Shown piece by piece: positions 21,875 to 34,147 of a stretch of 64,000 nt of DNA. Within the stretch, counting starts at the first letter, position 1. Each line of letters opens with the position of its first letter. The position numbers and the translations under genes are program-made. Below the pieces are notes generated by a model that saw only the letters and a list, made by a program, of their open reading frames with translations, was not told the origin of the DNA and searched no databases. This DNA comes from Arachis hypogaea (taxonomy: Eukaryota > Streptophyta > Magnoliopsida > Fabales > Fabaceae): the NCBI RefSeq assembly GCF_003086295.3, contig NC_092040.1, positions 54,849,559 through 54,913,558 on the forward strand. Reading direction: 5' to 3'.

Positions 21875-24800
21875 ATGATAAACGGAGGTTTCGCAGGCGG
21901 AGGAACATCCAGATCCTCACGAAAGAGACACCTCAAAGAAGTCTACCATGTCCGAGAAGAAAGTCCCCTGCCCGAGTTACCTACCATCTCATTTACCCGA
22001 GAAGATGCTCAAGGGATAATACCCGGGCACGACGATCCAATGGTGGTCACCATTATCCTAGCAAACGCCAACTTACATCGAACCCTGATTGACCAGGGAA
22101 GCTCAGCAGATATCCTGTTCAAAGCGGCCTTCGACAAGCTCGGACTTGAAGAAAAAGAGCTAAAGGCCTATCCCACCGACCTATTTGGGCTAGGGGACAC
22201 CCTGATCCATCCCTTAGGATACATCTCGCTACACACTACCTTTGGAAGAGGCGAACAGTCTAGAACATTAAGCATCGACTACATTATAGTCGACGTCACT
22301 TCAGCATACAATGCCCTCATTGGGCGACCAACCCTAAACAGACTAGCAGCTATAGTCTCAACCCCACACCTCTGTATGAAGTTCCCTACCACAAAGGGAA
22401 TCGCTACCCTAAAAGGCGACCAAAAACTAGCACGGCGATGCTACAACGAAAGCCTGAGCCTAAAAGGGAAAGAGGTCAATACAATAGAACTCGGACGAGT
22501 TCAAACCCGAGAAGACCTCCGGCCACAACCAGAGGGAGAAACCGAAAAAATCCAAATCGGGAACACACCTGAAAAAATAACAAACGTAGGAGCGAACCTC
22601 GAAGCAGGCCTAAAAGAGGAACTCATAACCCTCTTAAAAGAGAATTCCGACCTCTTCGCCTGGAAAGCCTCCGACATGCCAGGCATAAGCCCCGACCTGA
22701 TGTGCCATAAGCTATCAGTATACCCGGGGTCCAGACCTGTCCAACAAAGACGCCGGAAACTCGGGCCTGAGCGCGTGCAAGCAATAGAAGAACAAGTACA
22801 AGCATTACTAGATGCAGGGTTCATTCGAGAAGTAAAATACCCCCTATGGCTCGCAAACGTGGTCCTGGTAAAAAAGCCCAACGGAAAATGGAGGATGTGC
22901 GTCGATTACACGGATCTCAACAAAGCCTGCCCCAAGGACCCATATCCACTACCAAACATCGACGCCTTAGTAGACGCAGCCTCAGGCCATAGATATCTCT
23001 CCTTCATGGACGCATACTCGGGATACAATCAAATCCCGATGTACGGACCCGACCAAGAAAAGACCTCGTTCATAACCCCAAGGGCAAACTACTGCTACGT
23101 AGTAATGCCCTTCGGGCTGAAGAACGCAGGGGCAACCTACCAGAGGCTAATGAACAAAGTGTTCTCAGAGCACATCGGACTACAACTAGAGGTGTACGTC
23201 GACGACATGCTGGTAAAGACACAAGAAGACGGAAACTTGCTGACCGACCTCACCAGTGTCTTCGGCACCCTCAGAAAACACAACATGAGACTCAACCCGA
23301 CAAAGTGCACCTTCGCCGCAGAAGCCGGAAAATTCTTAGGCTTCATGTTGACTCAAAGGGGCATCGAAGCAAACCCGGACAAATGCTAAGCGATACTCAA
23401 TATGAAAAGCCCGACCTGTGTCAAAGAAGTACAACAGCTGAATGGAAGGCTGGCCGCCCTATCAAGATTTTTGGCAGGATCAGCGATAAAATCACTACCT
23501 CTCTACTCACTCCTAAAGAAAGGGAAACCCTTCTCATGGACCCCGGAGTGCGAAAAAGCCTTTCAAGAATTCAAGGAATTCCTCGGGCAGCCACCAATCC
23601 TAACCCGACCTTTAAAAGGGGAAGAGCTCGTATTATACCTCTCGGTCGGACATCGGGCAGTCGCTTCAGCATTAATACGGGAAAATGACCAAGGACAACA
23701 CCCCGTATACTTTGTGAGCAAGGCACTGCAAGGGGCCGAATTAAACTATCAGAAAATAGAAAAATTCACCTACGCCCTAATATTCACAGCTCGGAGGCTC
23801 CGTCCCTACTTTCAAGCCCACACCATCAAAGTCCGGACAAACCAACCCATGAGACACATCCTGCAAAAAACAGACCTGGCAGGACGAATACTACAATGGG
23901 CGGTGGAACTGTCCGAGTTCGACCTCCACTATGAAGCCCGGACTGCCATAAAATCTCAGTACCTAGCCGACGTCATCGCAGAATATACTGAGACCCCTGG
24001 AACCCCACTCTCGTGGAATCTGTATGTCGACGGGTCCTCAAACAAAACAGGAAGCGGAGCCGGGGTTATACTCGAAAGCGACCAAGGAACGCGGATAGAA
24101 CTATCCCTAAAATTCGAGTTCCAGGCCTCGAACAACCAAGCCGAATACGAGGCCCTACTAGCAGGTCTAAAGCTAGCCGAAGAGGTCGGAGCCCAGAGAA
24201 TCACGATCTTCAGCGACTCCCAGGTCGTCACATCTCAAGTAAATGGAAGCTACCAGGCCAAAGACCCAACTATGAAAAAATACCTGGATCAAACACAGGC
24301 ACAATTACGCCACTTTTCAGAAATACAAATCCAGCACATACCTCGGGAACAAAACGCCCGGGCAGACGCCCTCTCAAAGCTCGCCAGCACCAAGCCCGGA
24401 GGCAACAACAGAAGTCTCCTCCAGGAAACTTTACAATCCCCCTCCGTGCTAAGAGAGGAAGAAACGCTGAATATATCCAACCAACAGCAAGGATGGATGA
24501 CCCCCATACTCAGCTACCTGAAGTCGGGAACTCTTCCCGCCGAAAGAAAGGGAGCTAAAAGACTCACGAAAGATGCCCAAAATTATACACTAATTCACGG
24601 TGTATTATACAGAAGAGGATTCACAAATCCCCTCCTTCGGTGCGTCCCGACCTCAGAAACAAAGAACGTCCTCGAAGAAGTCCACGGAGGCATGTGTGGG
24701 AACCATCTCGGAGCTCGGGCATTATCTAAAAAGGTAGTCCGAGCCGGCTTCTACTGGCCGACCTTGCAGAAAGACGCAACGGAATTCGTGAAAATATGCC

Positions 24801-25735
24801 CCCCCTGCCAAAAACACGCCAATTTCCACAAGGCACCACCAGAAGACCTTATCAGCATCACCGTACCATGGCCCTTCGCAAAATGGGGACTTGACCTACT
24901 TGGCCCGTTCCCGCAAGGACCGGGGCAAGTCAAATACGTATACCTCATAGTAGGGGTCGACTACTTTACAAAGTGGATCGAAGCCGAGCCCTTAGCCACC
25001 ATTACGGCTCAGAAAAGCCGCAAATTCCTATACAAAAACATTGTCACAAGGTTCGGAGTCCCCTACTCCATCACAACAGACAATGGAACACAGTTCACGG
25101 ACACAAGTTTTCAGAACTTGGTGGCCGAACTAAAAATCAAACAGCAATTCACATCAGTCGAACACCCACAAGCCAATGGACAAGCAGAAGCTGCAAATAA
25201 AGTCATCTTGGCCGGGTTAAAACGAAGACTCCAAGAGGCCAAAGGGGCATGGGCCGAAGAACTCCCCCAGGTACTATGGGCATATCGGACAACCCCGCAC
25301 TCTACAACGGGAGAATCCCCATTCCGACTAGCTTACGGGATGGAGGCAATGATTCCTATCGAAATAGATGAAGGGTCGCCCAGAGTCATCTTCTACAACG
25401 AAGGAAGCAACCCACGGGCACAAAGGGAAGAACTCGACCTCCTCCCCGAGGTCCGAGAAAGAGCCCGAATCCGAGAAGAAGCCTTAAAACGGCGAACGGC
25501 CCTCAGATACAATCAAAAGGTAATAAAGCGAAGTTTCTCCATTCACGACCTGATTCTAATCCGAAATGACATCGGAACACAAAAGTCGGGAGAAGGAAAG
25601 CTAGCCGCAAATTGGAAAGGGCCCTACAAGGTAACAGAAGTCTTAGGGACAGGCTACTACAAAATATCCGACCTAGAAGGCAATGAGCTGCCCAGGGCCT
25701 GGCACGCCTGTAATCTAAGACGGTACTACAGCTAG
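21875..25735 (+). pseudogene. Pol polyprotein of B2 (PR-RT-RH-aRH-IN), one stop
   Basis: Same frame and domains as pol of B1 at a constant offset. It is interrupted only by TAA at 23387-23389 in the RT connection region (NPDKC/stop), where B1 has Gln (CAA). The Trp that is a stop in B1 is intact here (LFAWKASD). Protease, RT core (YVDD near 23195-23206) and the RT thumb lie in the first open part (21875-23389). Both RNase H domains and integrase lie in the second (777 residues from 23402). Other coding differences I see from B1: P to L (22202), N to K (near 22615) and F to V in LADVIAEY. Confidence 0.93.
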
Positions 25736-26811
25736 AAAAACTTAACCCGAGGTGTACTCTTTTTCCCTACGAGGGTTTTTTAATGAGACACCCGGTTAAA
25801 GCAGGATACCCAACCTAGTCAAAGGGTAAACACTTTGTAAATATTCTTTCTTTTTTTTTTACTAATCAAATTTCTCTATTTTCTCTCCCTCATGATGAAG
25901 CAAATCCTAAGAAAAGTACCCCACCAAGGCGCATTAATTTATGCTCGGCAAAACGCAAAAAATCATTTGCCAAGAGACCATACAAGGTCGGCAAAGATAA
26001 AGCGACGAGGTTCAAATTAATGTGAGAAGTTATAAAGTAACTCTGAAATGGCTCGAAGAGCCAAATAAAAAGAGGTTACAAAAATAACTTAAAAAGGCCG
26101 ACCAAATGACGAAGTCGGACCCAACCAAGGGAAAGTTATAAAGTAACTCTGAAATGGCTCGAAAAGCCAAATAAAAAGAGATTACAGAAATAACTCAAAA
26201 GGGCCGACCGACGACAAAGTCGGACCTAACAAAAAGGAGGTACTCGAGCACCCGATGTCCGAGAAAAAGCTCGGACCCAAGAAAGAAGCCTTAAAACGAC
26301 GAGAACCAAGATTTCGAAAAACGCTTACTAAAAAGTTGCTTTACAAAAGCAACTAAAAAGTACAAGCGAAAGAACGAAATCAAAGGAAGCCTCGACAACG
26401 CTTACTAAAAAGTTGCTTTACAAAAGCAACTAAAAAGTACAAGCGAAAAGAACGAAATCAAAGGAAGTTTCAAAACGCTAGCTAAAAAGTTGTTATCCGA
26501 AAACAACTAAAAAGCACAAAAGCGGAAACAAAAAGTCAAAACGCTAGCTAAAAAGTTGTTATCCGAAAACAACTAAAAGCACAAAAGCGGAAACAAAAAG
26601 TCAAAACGCTAGCTAAAAAGTTGTTATCCGAAAACAACTAAAAAGCACAAAAGCGGAAACAAAAGATCAAAACGCGAACAAAAACACCGCATAATAAGCT
26701 AAAAAAGTTACTAAAAAGTAGCTAAAAGCAAAAGGTGTTCAAAGCGTTCAATAGAAACCATCCAAAAGACAAAAGAGCCCACAGGCCGGGCACAAAACCA
26801 GAACAAAAAGA
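25736..26811 (+). repeat. 3' non-coding region of B2 with hairpin tandem repeats
   Basis: Counterpart of 14221-15296, with the same two ~100-base units, two AGTTGCTTT hairpin units and three AGTTGTTATCC hairpin units (about 26318-26670). It differs by single bases (for example a longer T run near 25850). No gene. Confidence 0.8.
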
Positions 26812-28718
26812 TTACAGAGGATCAAAGTCCTTCCCGGACTCCACATCAACAGAAGGCTGCGGAGCAAACATAGAAATCGGGACAGCATCGACGGCAACGT
26901 CCTCTCGATTCGAAACCCCCACACCAGATCCATCCCCGACCAAGGGAGAAGTCGGGTTCTAAACAGGAACCCCGGGGTCGGACATCGGAACTTCATCCTC
27001 GGCAGGAGCAGGAACAATCTTTCCCTCCACGACAACATTATCCGTACTAAATAAGCTCAGATCCAGGTCGGGAGCAAGAACCCGGACCTGAGCCTTCAAG
27101 TTCTCAAACATAGCATCCATACCCTTAGCCACGTGACCCTCCAGCTCGTAAAAATCATCCCGAGCAGATTGCAACTTCTCCTTCGTCTCCACAAGCTCAG
27201 CATATAGCTTGGTATAATTCTCTGTAGCCACCTTCGCCACCTCCTCAGATGTCTTCGCTGCCGCCACAGCCGCGGTAGCTTTAGTTTTCTCTTTCTCCAA
27301 GGAGGCCTCCAGCTCAGTAATCCTGGCAGCCTTCAGTTGACTAATCTTATCGAGCTCGGACTGAGCCTTCTCAAGTCGGGAGCTGGTCGCCCCAAGAGGG
27401 GATTTCTTGAACTCCCGGGCAATAGCGGCATGAAGACTAGCCATCCGGACACAGCTCCGCGCCATATACTGAAAATGATGCTCCATAGAAACATCATCAG
27501 TGGAAATAAAGGTCTGAGGGAGAATATGCTGCTCAACCAACCAAGAGCGTCAAAGTCCTTATCATTGAAACCGGCAAGCTCTTGAGAGGTCTTCTGCTTC
27601 TTGGGAGGAGGACCCGAGAACGGAGGAGGAGAAGAGGTAGCAGGCCCAGAGGTCGGAGGATCCTGACTTAAAGCTCGGAACTGGGGAGTCGGAATAGTCT
27701 TCGACCGAGTCTGAACACCTATAGTAGTCTTCTGCGGAGAAGATCGGGCAGAAGCATCCCCGGCCTCGAGATTTCGAGCAGCCACCGACTTCTTCGTCCG
27801 ACGAAGAAACTTCATAGAATTCGCCTGAGAAGACATCTCTGCAGAAATAAAAAGGAAAAAGATCACCACAACAGAAATTCCACCAAAACAAAACCCAAAT
27901 ACTAAGAAGGATAAATCTCAAAGAGGTCGGGAACTACCTAACTCGGAACGGAGAAGGCTTGGATCTCCCAACATTTTCTTCGTGTCCAAGTGAGGTGCCC
28001 GACCCCATAAACTGCTCACCACACCCACAAAGGCCTGCTCCACCTCATCTAAACTCTCAAAGTATACTTAACAGACACTATATTCTCCTGCCAACAAAGA
28101 GGAAAAGAAGGCTCCCCACTCTCATCTAGAAAGAAAGGTCGGACGTCTCCAACAGCCCGGACCTTGAAATAAAAGTTCTTAAAATCGTGAAAAGACTCAT
28201 CATACAGGGTACAGAACTTCCTCCACTGGTTAGCCCTAAAAGAGACCCAAGACACCTTCCCTCCGCCCGACCCCGGCTTCGTCAACACAAACAAATAGGA
28301 AAAAAGAGAAATAGAGGGAGAAACTCCCAAAAACTGACACAAAAGTTGGAACAGCTTTAAAAATGCCCAGGAATTTGGATGGAGCTGCGTAGGGGCAAGG
28401 TTACAAGACCACAACACCTCGGACTCCAGGTCGGTAAAAGGAAGTCGGACACTCAGCTTAGAAAAAAGCAATCATAAGCTAAAAGAAGAGCTTCTCGGAA
28501 CTGTCTAAAGGCGGGAAGCACACTCTCTCCTCGGAATCCGGGGCTACTAACTCATAATCCCTCTCAGACTCTCTATCTTCACATATGCTACATTGCCTAC
28601 GAAACCTAGCTAAATATTCAGAATCTACCACAGAAGGGACTCTTAAAGGAACAGGATCTACCCAACCAAGACCACTCGGAATCTTGGTCGACATCGCTTG
28701 CAGAACCTTTCGAGACAT
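26812..28718 (-). pseudogene. Antisense gene of B2, several frameshifts
   Basis: Same two-exon layout as in B1: start MSRKVLQAMSTK at 28718, exon 1 end 27938, a 99-base GT-AG interval, exon 2 from 27838 to TAA at 26812-26814. Lesions: small deletions near 28470-28480 (before the LPFTDLESEVLW block), a missing base near 28061 (VSVKYT/LRV), a missing base near 27538 (before EQHILPQ), and TAG at 26959-26961 in place of CAG (Gln). The base missing in B1 at 15874-15877 is present here, so the coiled-coil frame is continuous from EQHILPQ. Comparing the two copies defines the ancestral frame. Confidence 0.78.
27839..27937 (-). other. Predicted intron of the antisense gene in B2
   Basis: Minus strand begins GTAGTTCCCGACC and ends in ATTTCTGCAG. 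It has kept GT-AG ends although its sequence has diverged from the B1 interval, with several indels in its 3' half. Confidence 0.6.
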
Positions 28719-29318
28719 AAAACTCTTGCCTACAAAGAAGAATACAACAGCAAGGCAAAAATCACATAAAGGCAGACAGCAAAAACCCATTCAGCAAGGC
28801 GAGAAAACCAAGTTCTTTTAGAAGAGAATACAGAAACCCGAAAACAAAATACCAAGAGAAAAGAGCCCCCCCCCATACAAACAACCAAAGCAATAGCGGC
28901 GACTCTTTTCGGGGCAAACCCAGGCATAGAAGAAAAAGAAACAGAAGCATATGTGCGCAAAGAAAATGAAGACGAGAACAAACCTGGAAGAAAGGAAGAA
29001 GACGACGAGCTCCGATGCAAGGAGAACGAAAACGGCGGCGCAGAGGAAACCCCGGAAAAACGCACAGAAAGAATCGGAGAAAAAGAACAAAAAAGGAGCG
29101 GCGCTCGAAAGAGAGGTGGCGAAAACTCAGAAAATGGAAAGGGAACAGAATAAACGAAGAAAATGAGGAAAGGGCAAATAAATAATGCCTTCAACAGAGC
29201 CCGAACGGAAATCGAGGAGAAACGGTAAAAAGCAATAAATGCTGAAAACGGCCATTTTTTGAAATTTTGAACTATGCCCGAGCTCGACCTCTCAAAGGAC
29301 GAACTCGGGCAGGGGCAC
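28719..29318. other. Upstream region of antisense gene and polypurine tract, B2
   Basis: Counterpart of 17205-17807. Purine-rich plus strand; GGGCAGGGGCAC at 29307-29318 occupies the polypurine-tract position. Open frames here are compositional and not supported. Confidence 0.55.
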
Positions 29319-29762
29319 TGTTCATACCCTGACCGAGCTCCCCCAACTCGGAAGTTCATAGAAGGTCCGACCTCGTCCCAAGGCCCACGCCTGAGGTCGG
29401 ACCTCGGACAAATAAGCTAAAGAAGGCCCATCAGAAGGAACGAAGCCCAAAACCTAAAGGCCGAAAAGGCCTAAAGAAAGGCGGTTCCACAAAGATAGGG
29501 ATAAACTCCCAAAAGATAAGATAAGATAAGAATATCTTATCCAGGGAGATCACGACCAACTACTATAAATACACTGGAGCACCCAGGTATAACTCATATC
29601 TAATTCTACTCAATATCTGCTTGGACCCATGCTAACTTAAGCATCGGAGTGTCATTGCAGGTACAACCACCAGCCGCTCGCACATCAAGCTCGGGTCACG
29701 GAACCCTCACCTCGGGTCTTGCCAGACGGCCGAGCTACACGTTTCAGGTAACCCTCGGAACA
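29319..29762 (+). repeat. 3' LTR of element B2 (444 bp)
   Basis: Same as the 5' LTR except for four single-base deletions that I can see (in GATAAACTCCC, GGGAGATCAC, CTCATATCTAAT and CGCTCGCACATC). Only deletions and no substitutions, next to a poorly sequenced stretch, suggest sequencing error rather than age. Confidence 0.93.
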
Positions 29763-32700
29763 GCAGCCATATAGCTAGGCAACGCGAACGCATGCTACAC
29801 GCGGACGCGTCGCAGTAATGAAAATCAGCGTGTTTGATTTCATGACCAGCGAATTCTGGGCTGTTTTTGACCCAGTTCTCGGTCCAGAAAACACATATTA
29901 GATGCTATAAAGTGAGGGAATGCATCCATTCAGAAGGGAACAACTCATAATTCACTTTTCATAATTTAGATGTAGTTTTTAGAGAGAGAGGTTCTCTCCT
30001 CTCTTAGGTTTTCGGAATTAGGATTTCTCTTACTTTTAGGATTTAGGATTATTTCTTCTTCAATCACATGTTCAATGATCCTTTTACTTATTTTCTCAAT
30101 TTGGTTAGAAAGCATGATTAGAGAATAGTAGAGTGAATTACCCTATACACTTGAGAACTAGAGTGATATACACTACCAATAAGGGTTCAATGCTTGATTT
30201 TATGTTCCTGCTATCATGAGCTATCTTCTTACAAGTTTACTTGTCTTTTATTGTGTAATTTGAATTAGTGGAATTTGATTCATATTTGCCTTGGAGAACT
30301 TATTTACTTTTAACCAAGTAGGTAGAAACATTTTGCATGTAGTTGCATTCACATAGATAGGTTGCATTGCATACTCTTTATCATTCCTATTCACTCCTTT
30401 ATAGTTTCTCTTGTATTTAGCACGAGAACATGCTAATGTTTAAGTGCGGGGAGGTTGATAAACCTCTATTTCATGGTTTATCTTGTACTCAATTGAGTGG
30501 TTTTTATCAACTCTTTACCCACTTATTGATACTATTTGAATGGTTTTACTTTTTTCTTCCAGATTTTGTGCTATGATTGAGAACATGCTTCTTTGGACTT
30601 TAAATTTGCTATATTTAAATCTCTCTTATTACCATTCGATGTCGTGATATGTGTGCTAAGTGATTTCAAAGATTACAGGGCAGGAATGGCTTAGAGGATG
30701 GAAAGGAAGCATGCAAAAGTGGAAGGATACAAGAAACTGACGGAATTGCCAAGCTGTCGGCCTGACTCTTCGCACTCAAACGGTCATAACTTCAGCAATA
30801 GAGGTCCAAATGATGCAGTTTCAGTTGTGTTGGAAGCTAACGTCCGGCTTTGATTTGATTATAATTTGAAATAGTGGCTTTACGCTAGCGACGCGAATGC
30901 ATGCTACACCGGAGCATCCAGTGATGAAAATCAGCGTGTTTGATTTCATAACCAGCGAATTCTGGGCTGTTTTGACCAGTTTTCGGCCAGAAACAATATT
31001 AGAGGCTATAAGTGGGGAATGCATCCATTCAGAAGATAAACTCATATTCACTTTCATAATTTAGATGTAGTTTTAGAGAGAGAGGTTCTCTCCTCTCTCT
31101 TAGGTTTTAGGAATTAGGATTTCTCTTAGTTTTAGGATTTAGGATTATTTCTTCTTCAATCACAGTTCGATGATCCTTTTACTTATTTTCTCAATTTGGT
31201 TAGAAAGCATGATTAGAGATAGTAGAGTGAATTACCCTATACACTTGAGAGACTAGAGTGATATACACTACCAGTAAGGGTTCAATGCTTGATTTTATGT
31301 TCCCTGCTATCATGAGCTATCTTCTTACAAGTTTACTTGTCTTTTATTGTGTAATTTGAATTAGTGGAATTTGATTCATATTTGTCTTGGAGAACTTATT
31401 TACTTTTAACCAAGTAGGTAGAAACATTTTCACGTAGTTGCATTCACATAAATAGGTTGCATTGCATACTCTCTATCATTCTATTCACTTCTTTATAGTT
31501 TCTCTTGAGTTAGCATGAGAACATGATAATGTTTAAGTGTGGGAGGTTGATAAACCTCTATTTCATGGATTATCTTGTGCTCAATTGAGTGGTTTTATCA
31601 ACTCTTTACCTCTTATTCAAACTATTCGAATGGTTTTACTTTTTCTTCCGGATTTTGTGCTATGATTGAAAACATGCTTCTTTGGACTTTATATTGCTAT
31701 ATTTAAATCACTCTTATTACCATTCGATGTCGTGATATGTGTGTAAGTGATTTCGAAATTACAGGACAGGAATGGCTTAGAGGATGGAAAGGAAGCATGC
31801 AAAGTGGAAGGAATACAGAAACTGAAGGAATTGCCAAAGCTATCAGCTGACCTCTTCGCACTCAAACGGTCATAACTTCAGCAACAGAGTTTCAATGATG
31901 CATTTTAGTTGTGTTGTTAAGCTAACGTCGGGGCTTCGATTTGATATATAATTACCATATGGCCATACAGTAGGTTAGCGAACGCATGCTACAGTGGACG
32001 CTCGCAGTGATGAAATCAGCGTGTTTGATTTCATAACCAGCGAATTCTGGCTGTTTTTGACCAGTTCTCGGTCCAGAAACACTATTAGAGGCTATAAAGT
32101 GGAGATGCATCCATTCAGAGGAACAACTCATAATTCACTTTCATAATTTAGATGTAGTTTTAGTGAGAGAGGTTCTCTCCTCTCTTAGGTTTAGGAATAT
32201 GGAGTTCCTTAGTTTAGGATTAGGATTATTTCTTCTTCATCACAGGTTCGATGATCCTTTACTTATTTTCTCAATTTGGTTAGAAAGCATGATTAGAGAA
32301 TATTAGAGTGAATTACCCTATACACTTGAGAGACTAGAGTGATATACACTACCAGTAAGGGTTCAATGCTTGATTTTATGTTCCTGCTATCATGAGCATC
32401 TTCTTACAAGTTTACTTGTCTTTTATTGTGTAATTTGAATTAGTGGAATTTGATTCATATTTGTCTTGGAGAACTTATTTACTTTTACCAAGTAGGTAGA
32501 ACATTTTGCACGTAGTTGCATTCACATAATAGGTTGCATTGCATATCTCTATCATTCCTATCACTCTTATAGTTTCTCTTGAGTTTAGCATGAGAACATG
32601 TAATGTTAAGTGTGGGGGTTGATACCTCTATTTCATGGATTATCGTGTGCTCAATTGAGGTTTTATCAACTCTTTACCACTATTCAAACTATTCGAATGG

Positions 32701-33147
32701 TTTTACTTTTTTCTTCCGGATTTTGTGCTATGATTGAAAACATGCTTCTTTGGACTTTATATTGCTATATTTAAATCTCTCTAATTACCATTCGATGTCG
32801 TGATATGTGTGTTAAGTGATTTCGAAGATTACAGGACAGAATGGCTTAGAGGATGGAAGGAAGCATGCAAAAGTGGAAGAATACAGAACTGAAGGAATTG
32901 CAAGCTATCAGCCTGACCTCTTCGCACTCAAACGTCATAACTTCAGCACAGAGTTCAATGATGCAGTTTTAGTGTGTTGTAAGCTAACGTCCGGGTCTTC
33001 GATTTGATATATAACTTACATAGTGCCATACACGTAGGTGAGCGAACGCATGCTACACGTGGAGCGTCGAGTGATGAAAATCAGCGTGTTTGATTTCATA
33101 ACCAGCGAACTCTGGGCTGTTTTGACCAGTTCTCGATCCAGAAAACA
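29763..33147 (+). repeat. LTR-derived tandem array, block 3 (low-quality sequence)
   Basis: End of the monomer split by B2, monomers starting at 30456 (1092 bases) and 31548 (1072), and part of one starting at 32620. From about 30700 onward many single bases are missing in runs that are intact in all other monomers (for example GTGGGAGGTTG, CAAAGTGGAAGGAATACAG). The short monomers are therefore probably error, not real variants. Confidence 0.85.
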
Positions 33148-34147
33148 NNNNNNNNNNNNNNNNNNNNNNNNNNNNNNNNNNNNNNNNNNNNNNNNNNNNN
33201 NNNNNNNNNNNNNNNNNNNNNNNNNNNNNNNNNNNNNNNNNNNNNNNNNNNNNNNNNNNNNNNNNNNNNNNNNNNNNNNNNNNNNNNNNNNNNNNNNNNN
33301 NNNNNNNNNNNNNNNNNNNNNNNNNNNNNNNNNNNNNNNNNNNNNNNNNNNNNNNNNNNNNNNNNNNNNNNNNNNNNNNNNNNNNNNNNNNNNNNNNNNN
33401 NNNNNNNNNNNNNNNNNNNNNNNNNNNNNNNNNNNNNNNNNNNNNNNNNNNNNNNNNNNNNNNNNNNNNNNNNNNNNNNNNNNNNNNNNNNNNNNNNNNN
33501 NNNNNNNNNNNNNNNNNNNNNNNNNNNNNNNNNNNNNNNNNNNNNNNNNNNNNNNNNNNNNNNNNNNNNNNNNNNNNNNNNNNNNNNNNNNNNNNNNNNN
33601 NNNNNNNNNNNNNNNNNNNNNNNNNNNNNNNNNNNNNNNNNNNNNNNNNNNNNNNNNNNNNNNNNNNNNNNNNNNNNNNNNNNNNNNNNNNNNNNNNNNN
33701 NNNNNNNNNNNNNNNNNNNNNNNNNNNNNNNNNNNNNNNNNNNNNNNNNNNNNNNNNNNNNNNNNNNNNNNNNNNNNNNNNNNNNNNNNNNNNNNNNNNN
33801 NNNNNNNNNNNNNNNNNNNNNNNNNNNNNNNNNNNNNNNNNNNNNNNNNNNNNNNNNNNNNNNNNNNNNNNNNNNNNNNNNNNNNNNNNNNNNNNNNNNN
33901 NNNNNNNNNNNNNNNNNNNNNNNNNNNNNNNNNNNNNNNNNNNNNNNNNNNNNNNNNNNNNNNNNNNNNNNNNNNNNNNNNNNNNNNNNNNNNNNNNNNN
34001 NNNNNNNNNNNNNNNNNNNNNNNNNNNNNNNNNNNNNNNNNNNNNNNNNNNNNNNNNNNNNNNNNNNNNNNNNNNNNNNNNNNNNNNNNNNNNNNNNNNN
34101 NNNNNNNNNNNNNNNNNNNNNNNNNNNNNNNNNNNNNNNNNNNNNNN
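33148..34147. other. Assembly gap (1000 N)
   Basis: Exactly 1000 unknown bases, the size of a placeholder gap. It lies within the tandem array, so its true length is unknown. Sequence on both sides is array monomer. Confidence 0.99.

Larger units (their letters stand above)
20056..29762 (+). mobile_element. Element B2: second complete Tat-lineage retrotransposon
   Basis: The element is 9707 bp with LTRs at 20056-20503 (448) and 29319-29762 (444). The target duplication GCAGC is at 20051-20055 and 29763-29767. It is colinear with B1, and from 10360 to 14220 the offset is constantly 11515 with no indel. The different target duplication and different LTR tails (CACGGAACCCTCACC in B2) show an independent insertion of a sister copy, not a duplication of B1. 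Confidence 0.95.

Noticed and set aside
20056..29762. B2 as a segmental duplication of B1
   Set aside because: Different target duplications (GCAGC and CTTGC), different LTR tails and clean array monomer restoration show separate insertions.
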